Of a DNA stretch of 5,240 nucleotides, positions 1 through 5,209 are shown piece after piece. The stretch lies in contig JBBRFH010000243.1 of the NCBI GenBank assembly GCA_038224615.1, forward strand, positions 1 to 5,240, in the 5' to 3' direction. The DNA is from JBBRFH01 sp038224615 (GTDB lineage: Bacteria; Planctomycetota; Phycisphaerae; Tepidisphaerales; Tepidisphaeraceae). The stretch's first letter is position 1, and every line of letters starts with the position of its first letter. The notes under the pieces were generated by a model. It was not told the origin of the DNA. It searched no databases and saw nothing but the letters and a program-made list of their open reading frames with translations. Position numbers and translations under genes: made by a program.

Positions 1-407
1 TCGATCTCGGCCGGCGGCTTGTTGGACGCGGGGCGGAGCGCGGAAATTTTCACCTTGACCGACGTCTTGGGCCTCGGCCGGGCGGCCTCGGCTTCGGCGG
101 CGGCTTTCTCGGCGGCCTTGGCGGCGGCTTTGGCGGCGGCCTTGGACTGGTACTCGTGGACGTCGGAGTCGTCGATGAGACGAATGCCCCGCTCGTCGAT
201 CTCCATCAACAGGCTGTCCAGCTTGTCAGGCGCCACCACCTCGTCGGGGAGCTTGGTGTTCAGCTCGTCGTACGTCAGGTAGCCGCGCGACTCGCCCATC
301 TCGATGAGCAAGTTGATGCGCCGTTGGGCTTCTTCGGGGGAGCCGGAGCCGATCAGCGGGCTGAGCGGCATGCTCGGAACGGATTTTTCTACTACTGCGT
401 TTGCCAT
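1..407 (-). CDS. rpoD: RNA polymerase primary sigma factor RpoD, N-terminal part (truncated by window edge)
   Basis: The 135 visible codons read leftward from an ATG at 405-407 and run off the window. Residues about 30-78 match sigma-70 region 1.1, the autoinhibitory domain of primary sigma factors: LLIEMGESRGYLTYDELN is followed by KLPDEVVAPDKLDSLLMEID and then ERGIRLID, the same order as in E. coli RpoD. Region 1.1 occurs in group 1 sigma factors, so this should be the housekeeping sigma rather than an alternative one. It is followed by an Ala/Lys/Glu-rich low-complexity stretch at about residues 89-110, probably a helical linker, and then a basic segment (SVKVKISALRP). Regions 1.2 to 4 lie outside the window. 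The gene is downstream of dnaG on the same strand, as in the macromolecular-synthesis operon, but the 332-bp gap suggests it may have its own promoter. No strong Shine-Dalgarno precedes the ATG (only a GAGAG-like stretch). An internal ATG at codon 13 is a less likely start. Confidence 0.93.
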   Translation of the reverse strand, partial: MANAVVEKSVPSMPLSPLIGSGSPEEAQRRINLLIEMGESRGYLTYDELNTKLPDEVVAPDKLDSLLMEIDERGIRLIDDSDVHEYQSKAAAKAAAKAAEKAAAEAEAARPRPKTSVKVKISALRPASNKPPAEI

Positions 408-578
408 ATCTCTCACGAATCCGGAAGGAGTTGTCTTCGACCAGACTACACCACGTTCGCCACTGAGGTCGCCAAAAGGTTGCGTCGGGGGAGCAGTTCA
501 AGCTCGCATGTCCCGACAAGTTTGGATCGAATGCCTCCGCAGCGCGATTGGTTCGCCTGCCCGTCTTTGTCCTTCCGG

Positions 579-613
579 AAGAATCCACTAATCAAAATCC
601 AGAATCCAAAATC
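579..613. repeat. Heptanucleotide tandem array, five degenerate units
   Basis: Five consecutive 7-bp units can be read on the plus strand: AAGAATC, CACTAAT, CAAAATC, CAGAATC, CAAAATC. On the minus strand the unit is GATTTTG/GATTCTG. Two units are identical, one differs from them by one base and the outer two are more diverged. The array is AT-rich in a GC-rich neighbourhood. It resembles the short tandem heptanucleotide repeats known between genes in cyanobacteria and other environmental bacteria; no function can be assigned. Confidence 0.6.
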
Positions 614-690
614 GGCTCACGCGGACCGTTTTGGACGCCGGCGGATAATTACATCGAACGCATTCACTTACATCGAGCCTATTGCAGCGA

Positions 691-718
691 TCAGCGCGGG
701 CGGATGGGCCTGCGCTGA
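691..718 (-). terminator. Hairpin 21 bases behind the dnaG stop; possible weak terminator or mRNA-stabilising structure
   Basis: Read on the minus strand, TCAGCGC and GCGCTGA form a perfect 7-bp stem. Past one mismatch (A/C) it extends inward by GGC/GCC, leaving a 6-nt loop (CCATCC). Its position directly after the dnaG stop suggests an end-of-gene structure. No U-tract follows, so it is not a textbook intrinsic terminator. It could instead attenuate or process the transcript between dnaG and rpoD, which need very different expression levels. Confidence 0.4.
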
Positions 719-739
719 CGGCTGAATTCGGACTCCGGG

Positions 740-2746
740 CTACTTACTTCGAGCGATACCGGCCTCCGTCAGTCGCCGCAGGGCGTCGACTTCGGATCCG
801 TCATCGCGCGCATCGTTGGTACTACGTCGAAGCGTGCTCAGGAGTTTGGTGTGCTCCTGTTGCTGCTTCTCTTGCCTCACGAAATGCACCGCTTTGGCCA
901 GCGTCTGATGAAGATTATTCATCAGTTCCACCTCGCTTGCCAACTCGATCGCAACAGATTTTAGTTGATCGTCCTCTAAAATCGCAACCAGCTCCTCTAA
1001 TACCGGCTGCCCTTCGTGGCGTTGATAGTCCCAGTACCAGTCGGCGAGGGGCCGAATCTGCTCGTCCGTAAACTCTGTATTGTCAATCACTTGCTGCACA
1101 TTTGTCCATTCGCCGGGCAAGTGCAGGAGGACGCCCAGGATCTCGCGCTCGGCCTTCATTCGCGCCGACGGGGGGCTCACACCCGCGGTCTCGGGATTTT
1201 CCCCCATTTGTGCCACATACTCGGACCTGAACGGCCCACGGGGCTTCTCAGTCGCCTGGCCACGCTTCCATTGGGCTTTGGGCACCCACGGGCGTTTGAC
1301 GAATCCGCCGGGCTTGTACTCGCCCGCCGGACGATCCTGGCCGGGTGCGGCGCTGGCACCCGGGGCATCGCCGGCCGACCGATGGCTTGGCGGCGCAGCA
1401 GGACGCCCTTTGGGTCTGAACCGGCGATTGAGATCTTCCACCGGAATCTGCGTGAACTTGCTGACCCGCGCCAGGATGCCGCCCCAACGAATCGGGTCGA
1501 CCGGCCCACCGGCACGGGCGGCGGATAGACGCTCCAGGTAGGTCTCGACCGCCTTGGTTCGTCCGGTCAGGTCGTTCTCGTTCTCCACAAGCTGCCTGAA
1601 TAACTGACGCCACTGAAAGCTCAGCGCATCCTCGGAATTCGTCAGCATCGAATCGAATGCTTCATGCCCGTGCTCGAGCAGGTATTCGTCCGGGTCCATC
1701 CCGCCGGGAAGCGTGGCGATGCCGATCTCGATGGGTTGCGTGAGGAACAACTGCAGCGCCCGATCGACCGCCATGTCTCCTGCGGCGTCGCCGTCGAACA
1801 AAAGCACGATCTTGTCGGCGAACCGTCGCAACACCGTCACGTGCGATTCGGTCAAAGCGGTGCCCAGGACGCTGACGACGTTGCTGGCGCCGAATTGGTG
1901 GGCCATCACCACGTCGGTGTAGCCTTCGACGATCGCGACGGTTTTCGTCTCGACGATCCGCTGTCGGGCAAGATCAAGCCCGTAGGCGATGCGCGACTTG
2001 CTGAACAGCGGCGTCTCAGGCGAATTGAGGTACTTCGCGGGGTTGTCCGAGCCGGGCATCACGCGCCCGCCGAACGCGATCACCCGCCCGCCGTCGTCGC
2101 GAATGGGAAACATCAGCCGATCGCGGAAGGTGTCGTACACGCCATTGCCGCCGTCGCGCTGCTTGAGCAGGCCGGCCTGGAGGAGGATCTCGGGCGTGAA
2201 CTTCTGCATGGAAGGATGCTTGAGCATCCCGTCCCACCCGTCGATCGCCACGCCGACGCGGAACTTGCGGAGCGTCTCGTCGCTGAATCCGCGCTTGTGC
2301 AGGTATTCGCGCGCCGCGTTGCCGATCTGCGGGTGCTGGAGGTTCTGCTCAAAGTACGCAGCCGCCGACGAGCAGGCGTCGAGCAACGCCTGCTTGAGCC
2401 CGGTCGCCTCGCGGCTGACGCCCAGCTTGGGCAGATCGACGTTGTACTGCTGGGCGAGTTGATGAAGGGCGTCACGGAACTCGACGCGGTCGCGCTTGAT
2501 GACGAAGTCGATCGCGTTGCCGCTTGCCTTGCAGCCGAAGCAGTGGAAGTACCCGCGGTCGGGATGCACATGAAACGACGGCGTCTTCTCGGTGTGGAAC
2601 GGACAAAGCCCGATCCACGACAGCCCGCGCTTTTTGAGCGCAACGGTCTGCCCGATGAGCTGGACGAGATCGACCGCCTGCAAGACCAGGGTCTTGCCGT
2701 CGAGCCCGCCGGGGCTGGATTGCTGTTGTCCGTGCGCGGCCATCAT
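740..2746 (-). CDS. dnaG: DNA primase DnaG
   Basis: Bacterial replicative primase, which makes the RNA primers for lagging-strand and origin synthesis and works with the replicative helicase. Residues are numbered from a GTG at 2783-2785, 13 codons upstream of the ATG chosen here. The CHC2 zinc-binding domain has all four ligands (C61, H64 in CPFH; C82, C85 in CFGC). The RNA-polymerase core includes FRDRLMFPIRD and KYLNSPETPLFSK (about 220-263). The TOPRIM metal site is intact: E287 in EGYTDV, D331/D333 in DGDAAG, D364/D366 in DPD. Residues about 455-545 form a Pro/Gly/Arg-rich, probably disordered linker. A C-terminal helicase-binding-like helical domain follows, opening with AEREILGVLLHLPGEW. 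At 668 codons the length is near the upper family range. The start is uncertain: ATGs at 2746 and 2743 place the zinc motif at a family-like distance, while the GTG at 2785 is also open and lies about 17 bases from the predicted transcription start. None has a Shine-Dalgarno. Stop is TAG at 740-742. Confidence 0.97.
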   Translation of the reverse strand: MMAAHGQQQSSPGGLDGKTLVLQAVDLVQLIGQTVALKKRGLSWIGLCPFHTEKTPSFHVHPDRGYFHCFGCKASGNAIDFVIKRDRVEFRDALHQLAQQYNVDLPKLGVSREATGLKQALLDACSSAAAYFEQNLQHPQIGNAAREYLHKRGFSDETLRKFRVGVAIDGWDGMLKHPSMQKFTPEILLQAGLLKQRDGGNGVYDTFRDRLMFPIRDDGGRVIAFGGRVMPGSDNPAKYLNSPETPLFSKSRIAYGLDLARQRIVETKTVAIVEGYTDVVMAHQFGASNVVSVLGTALTESHVTVLRRFADKIVLLFDGDAAGDMAVDRALQLFLTQPIEIGIATLPGGMDPDEYLLEHGHEAFDSMLTNSEDALSFQWRQLFRQLVENENDLTGRTKAVETYLERLSAARAGGPVDPIRWGGILARVSKFTQIPVEDLNRRFRPKGRPAAPPSHRSAGDAPGASAAPGQDRPAGEYKPGGFVKRPWVPKAQWKRGQATEKPRGPFRSEYVAQMGENPETAGVSPPSARMKAEREILGVLLHLPGEWTNVQQVIDNTEFTDEQIRPLADWYWDYQRHEGQPVLEELVAILEDDQLKSVAIELASEVELMNNLHQTLAKAVHFVRQEKQQQEHTKLLSTLRRSTNDARDDGSEVDALRRLTEAGIARSK

Positions 2747-2808
2747 GGTTGAGCGAGAACGAAAGCCCGTCCACTCGAGGAACACCCAAAGAAGAGCGTG
2801 AATACCGC

Positions 2809-2837
2809 ATCCTAGCGACCGAACGATTCCCGATCAA
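2809..2837 (-). promoter_or_regulatory. Sigma-70-type promoter for dnaG
   Basis: On the minus strand, TTGATC (2832-2837) and TAGGAT (2809-2814) are separated by exactly 17 bases, close to the TTGACA/TATAAT consensus at ideal spacing. Transcription would start near 2802. That gives a leader of about 17 bases to the GTG at 2785 or about 56 bases to the ATG at 2746. It lies immediately upstream of dnaG and in its orientation, so dnaG, and possibly rpoD, would be driven from here. This is a pattern match only; the true sigma preference of the organism is unknown. Confidence 0.5.
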
Positions 2838-2887
2838 AATCAATCCGTGATTTCAACGTTGCGACGACGTCCGATAGGCGTTTGGTT

Positions 2888-2922
2888 GATTCGTGGTGCG
2901 TGGTGCGTGGTTCGTGATTCGC
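2888..2922. repeat. Second heptanucleotide tandem array, five units
   Basis: Plus-strand units are GATTCGT, GGTGCGT, GGTGCGT, GGTTCGT, GATTCGC: two identical units and others differing by one to three bases. The preceding seven bases (TTTGGTT) may be a more decayed unit. The array differs in sequence from the one at 579-613 but has the same period and length and a similar GATT-beginning unit on the strand pointing away from dnaG. Probably the same class of intergenic short tandem repeat; no function can be assigned. Confidence 0.65.
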
Positions 2923-2944
2923 CGAGCAGGGGTCAGATGTCGGG

Positions 2945-3029
2945 TGCCACAAGGTCGGCGGTACTCCGCAGGCCTGTGTTTCGGAGCGATCACCGCGCAT
3001 AGGTCTCCGAGTACGGCGACCTTGTGGCA
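2945..3029. repeat. Interrupted palindrome, 13-bp plus 6-bp arms around a 42-nt loop
   Basis: The left arm TGCCACAAGGTCG (2945-2957) pairs perfectly with CGACCTTGTGGCA (3017-3029). After a small internal bulge (GCG against GG), GTACTC (2961-2966) pairs with GAGTAC (3009-3014). The 42-nt loop contains CGGAG (2982-2986), which could pair with CTCCG on either side (2964-2968 or 3005-3009), giving alternative folds. No poly-T tract follows on either strand, so a bidirectional terminator is unlikely. The shape suits a small palindromic dispersed element (REP/MITE-like) or a structured RNA. I see no target-site duplication or transposase. Confidence 0.6.
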
Positions 3030-3266
3030 GCCGCGCATTTTGGATCGGGTGGGTGACCAGGAAGCGTGCTTCGGGGCTTCTCCAAAGCGCGCAACGCGCG
3101 CCGCGGCAAATCCGGGAGAAAATTCGACGATTGGAGCCTCCCGCGGGGGATGCGTTGCGCATTTCGGACCGGAATCGCGCAATCGACGTGTTCTTATGGA
3201 TGGACACACTGCGCGCCAAACTCATCAGAGGCTGCCGACCCCGGCGCTGTGCGGTCTCCCCGATTC

Positions 3267-3300
3267 CCGGCCGGATTAGTGGGGCGAATGTATCAAATGT
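3267..3300. repeat. Diverged direct repeat, copy A
   Basis: This 34-nt segment starts with CCGGCCG and ends with AAATGT. It aligns to 3442-3476 with 26 of 34 aligned positions identical and one single-base gap. Several of the differences are A/G transitions, as expected from decay of a duplicated sequence. Its end overlaps the palindrome at 3298-3311. Confidence 0.45.
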
Positions 3301-3311
3301 AGCGCGCTACA
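3298..3311. promoter_or_regulatory. Perfect 14-bp palindrome TGTAGCGCGCTACA, candidate operator
   Basis: TGTAGCGCGCTACA is identical to its reverse complement, the symmetry expected of a site for a dimeric helix-turn-helix regulator. It lies about 300 bases upstream of the transferase start and overlaps copy A of the direct repeat. Copy B has TGTTACC at the equivalent place and does not keep the palindrome. No regulator gene is in the window and the assignment is speculative; a GC-rich palindrome can arise by chance. Confidence 0.3.
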
Positions 3312-3376
3312 CTGTCGCGCGCGGCACCGTCTGTGGCGCAAGTCGTGGCCGGTTCGCGGATTGGGTCCGGACAGCG

Positions 3377-3404
3377 GATGCACAGGGTGCATCACCTGTG
3401 CATC
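3377..3404. repeat. Perfect hairpin, 10-bp stem and 8-nt loop
   Basis: GATGCACAGG (3377-3386) and CCTGTGCATC (3395-3404) form an uninterrupted 10-bp stem with loop GTGCATCA. The loop repeats the GTGCATC core of the right arm, so the left arm has two possible partners. An 8-bp palindrome, GTCCGGAC (3365-3372), sits just upstream. No U-tract follows, so an intrinsic terminator is unlikely. It sits about 200 bases upstream of the transferase start and could be a leader structure or a protein-binding site. Confidence 0.5.
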
Positions 3405-3441
3405 GGTGTCGCGCCGTGGTTCGATCGCAGCGTCGACAACT

Positions 3442-3476
3442 CCGGCCGAGTTGGTAGGGCGGATGCTACAAAATGT
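3442..3476. repeat. Diverged direct repeat, copy B
   Basis: Second copy of the 34-35 nt sequence at 3267-3300, offset by 175 bases. It contains TGCTACAAA (3464-3472), which resembles an extended -10 element (TGn followed by TACAAA). If used, it would give a leader of roughly 125 bases for the transferase gene. There is no matching -35, so the promoter reading is weak. Confidence 0.45.
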
Positions 3477-3605
3477 TACCAGCGAGTCAGGCGGCGTCCG
3501 GTAATGAGGTTTGCGTGGACACCCGCGCGACTGCGGGGTAGGTTGGAAGCGGTGAGTCAGTGCGGGCTGAACGGCACCCGCGAGCAAGGAACGGTCAACT
3601 CAGCG

Positions 3606-4928
3606 ATGCCTACCACTCAGGCGGTGCAGTTAATCAAGCCGGCGATCACCGTGGATGCGGTGTTGTCGCCTTACATCTACATTTTTTACGCCGCGTTCCT
3701 CGTGGCGTTCATGTTCACGCCGATCATGCGGTCGGTGGCGATCTTCTATAACATCGTCGACAAGCCCGATCTGGTTCGCAAGCTGCACGCCCAGCCGGTC
3801 GCCTATTTGGGGGGCATCGCGGTGTTCCTGGGGTGGCTGGCCGGGCTGGCGATGACCCAGTTCGTTTCCGTTCATCAGATGATGCCCGGACTCGACGACC
3901 GGCTGCGCATTCCGGTCGCGGTTGTGGTGGCGGCGGTGATCGTGGTGGTGCTGGGGCTGGCGGACGATGTAATGCACATCTCCCCGCGCACCAAGATCGC
4001 CGGGCAATTCCTCGCCGGCGCCGCGTTGCTGTGGGCGGGCATCGGCACCGATGTCCTCGGGCTTTTCATCAACAATCTTGCGGCCCGGATGGACGTGAAA
4101 CTCGGCCTGGCCGTGCCGCCCGAACTGGTGACCTGGGTCAACTTCATCGCCAGCAGCGCCCTGACCCTGGGGCTGGTCGTCTTCTGCTGCAACGCCTCCA
4201 ACCTCATGGACGGATTGGACGGTCTGTGCGGCGGGGTGACGGGGATCATCGCGATGGGGTTCGTCTTCCTCTCGGTCATGGTTGCGACCCGCGGCGGTAC
4301 CTACGCCGATCTGCCGCGACTGGCCGGCGTCATCAATGATGACGGGCTGCGCGTCGTCATCTCGCTGGCGCTGCTGGGCGCGATCCTGGGCTTCGTACCG
4401 TTCAACTTCAATCCGGCGTCGATCTTTATGGGCGACGCCGGGAGCATGTTCCTGGGCTTCAGCATCGCGCTGATGATGCTCATGATGGGCAAGCTGGACT
4501 CCAAGTGGCTGCTGGCCGGACTCGTGATGTTCGCACTGCCGGTGCTCGACACCAGCCTCGCCTTCGCCCGCCGCTACGTCGCCGGCCGCCGGTTCTTTTC
4601 TGCCGACCGGCACCACTTCCACCATCAACTCGTGCAACGTGGGCTGAGCGTGAAGAAGGCGGTTCTCGTCTCGTACCTGCTGACGACGGCTTTCGTGCTG
4701 TTCGGCGTGATGGTCGTCTTTCTGCGTGCCCGATATGCCGTGGCGTTCTATATGGTCCTGTTCGGCTCGATCATCGTCGCGGCATACAAGATGGGGATGG
4801 TGCATGAGCGCGTCGTGGTCGACAAACCCAGTGATCTGACCCTCGGCGGCTCGCAGGCATCGTCGGAACAGACGGGTGCCGAAGGCGTCATCGAATTTAG
4901 CAAGGACACGCCCCGGGGCCGCCTTTAG
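3606..4928 (+). CDS. MraY/WecA-superfamily polyprenyl-phosphate sugar-1-phosphate transferase (glycosyltransferase 4 family)
   Basis: Integral membrane enzyme of 440 residues. Members move a sugar-1-phosphate from a UDP-sugar to undecaprenyl phosphate, starting polysaccharide, O-antigen or wall-polymer synthesis on the cytoplasmic face of the inner membrane. Visible family motifs, numbered from this ATG: DKPDLVRKLHAQPVAYLGG (52-70); the aspartate pair D120-D121 in LGLADD; NASNLMDGLDGL (196-207); NFNPASIFMGDAGS (267-280, with D277); and DRHHFHHQL (334-342). The last is the HxHH-type motif of WecA/TagO-like enzymes rather than of MraY proper, so WecA/TagO-like GlcNAc-1-phosphate transfer is the best guess. 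About ten to eleven hydrophobic segments span 22-395, followed by a polar tail of about 40 residues. The frame is open back to a GTG at 3333, but the extra 91 codons look non-coding and the hydrophobic protein begins at this ATG. AAGGAA at 3586-3591 is rather far upstream (14 bases) to be an ideal ribosome site. Confidence 0.9.
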   Translation: MPTTQAVQLIKPAITVDAVLSPYIYIFYAAFLVAFMFTPIMRSVAIFYNIVDKPDLVRKLHAQPVAYLGGIAVFLGWLAGLAMTQFVSVHQMMPGLDDRLRIPVAVVVAAVIVVVLGLADDVMHISPRTKIAGQFLAGAALLWAGIGTDVLGLFINNLAARMDVKLGLAVPPELVTWVNFIASSALTLGLVVFCCNASNLMDGLDGLCGGVTGIIAMGFVFLSVMVATRGGTYADLPRLAGVINDDGLRVVISLALLGAILGFVPFNFNPASIFMGDAGSMFLGFSIALMMLMMGKLDSKWLLAGLVMFALPVLDTSLAFARRYVAGRRFFSADRHHFHHQLVQRGLSVKKAVLVSYLLTTAFVLFGVMVVFLRARYAVAFYMVLFGSIIVAAYKMGMVHERVVVDKPSDLTLGGSQASSEQTGAEGVIEFSKDTPRGRL

Positions 4929-5209
4929 GAATTGCTTGCGCCCGCGAATCGGACGGATTTGTCGTATTAACGGATAGCGGGTGGACGTGTCTTGGGAGTC
5001 ATGCAGCGGTTATGGCTTCGATGCCGGTCCACTTGAGTCATGGATATTGGACGTTGCAACGGGATGGGCACCTGTTACTGTTTTTGGGGGACTAATTTTG
5101 CGGCCGCCTCAGACGGTCGCCAAAGCTGCCGATAGGATTACCAAGCCGCTTGCCGCGCCTCGACTATTGGGGCCGGTCGGTCTGAATCACACGCACGAGG
5201 AAAGTTGAA
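4929..5209 (+). other. Intergenic spacer between the transferase and the dehydrogenase; no recognisable gene
   Basis: These 281 bases hold no clear terminator: a CCCGC...GCGGG pairing near 4941-4980 has a loop of about 30 bases and no U-tract. There is no good promoter pair. An open frame from a GTG at 4981 to 5208 (75 codons) overlaps the next gene's ribosome site and resembles no family. GAGTCATG occurs twice (4996-5003 and 5035-5042), which may be chance. The spacer is more T-rich around 5080-5100. Co-transcription with the next gene is possible but not shown. Confidence 0.5.
5197..5204 (+). promoter_or_regulatory. Ribosome binding site for the dehydrogenase gene
   Basis: GAGGAAAG contains a good AGGA Shine-Dalgarno core ending 8 bases before the ATG at 5210. 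It fixes that start and contrasts with dnaG and rpoD in the same window, which have no clear ribosome site. Confidence 0.7.

Larger units (their letters stand above)
408..739 (-). other. dnaG-rpoD intergenic spacer and presumed rpoD leader
   Basis: These 332 bases between the dnaG stop and the rpoD start hold no convincing gene; the open frames here are short and match nothing I recognise. Read leftward, the spacer contains a hairpin just behind dnaG (691-718), two copies of a TTACATCGA direct repeat (649-676), a heptanucleotide array (579-613), and a 10-nt inverted repeat pair (570-579 with 420-429) whose second arm ends 12 bases before the rpoD ATG. I could not find a good -35/-10 pair. An extended-TG AATTAT element around 646-654 has no matching -35. 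Whether rpoD is transcribed from dnaG or from its own start is therefore undecided. Confidence 0.6.
2838..3605. other. Long divergent intergenic region, structured but apparently non-coding
   Basis: About 770 bases separate the dnaG promoter from the membrane transferase start, long for divergently transcribed bacterial genes. Open frames exist on both strands (for example 2812-3225 minus and 3053-3457 plus), but they overlap one another, are rich in Arg/Pro/His from GC-biased reading, run through the repeats and show no recognisable domain. The region carries a heptamer array (2888-2922), an interrupted palindrome (2945-3029), small GC hairpins around 3060-3120, two diverged copies of a 35-bp repeat (3267-3300 and 3442-3476), a 14-bp palindrome (3298-3311) and a strong hairpin (3377-3404). 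I saw no tRNA or known riboswitch pattern. The right part probably includes the promoter and leader of the transferase gene. The left part looks like decayed or dispersed repeat material. Confidence 0.6.

Noticed and set aside
579..613. CRISPR-like array
   Set aside because: Seven-base units with no spacers and only five copies; not a CRISPR.
156..725. 189-codon plus-strand open frame over the rpoD start and the spacer
   Set aside because: It is antisense to the sigma region 1.1 coding sequence and crosses the heptamer array; no recognisable protein.
1664..2752. 362-codon plus-strand open frame opposite dnaG
   Set aside because: It is antisense to a clear DnaG with conserved motifs. Its composition (many Val, Asp, Arg, His, Leu) is what codon bias in GC-rich sequence produces on the opposite strand.
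2945..3029. Bidirectional intrinsic terminator
   Set aside because: No T-tract follows either arm, the 42-nt loop is too long, and it lies between divergent genes where no terminator is needed.
2812..3225. Overlapping minus-strand open frames ahead of dnaG
   Set aside because: They translate the heptamer array and the palindrome, overlap each other in different frames, and contain the dnaG promoter.
3333..3605. 91-codon N-terminal extension of the transferase from a GTG
   Set aside because: The extension is Arg-rich, matches no family feature, runs through the hairpin and repeat B, and family members begin near the first membrane segment.
3630..4805. 391-codon minus-strand open frame opposite the membrane transferase, rich in His, Asp, Glu and Gln
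   Set aside because: The His/Asp/Gln-rich product is the reverse reading of hydrophobic transmembrane codons; no domain is visible.
4981..5208. 75-codon plus-strand gene
   Set aside because: GTG start without a good ribosome site, overlap with the next gene's Shine-Dalgarno, and no family resemblance.
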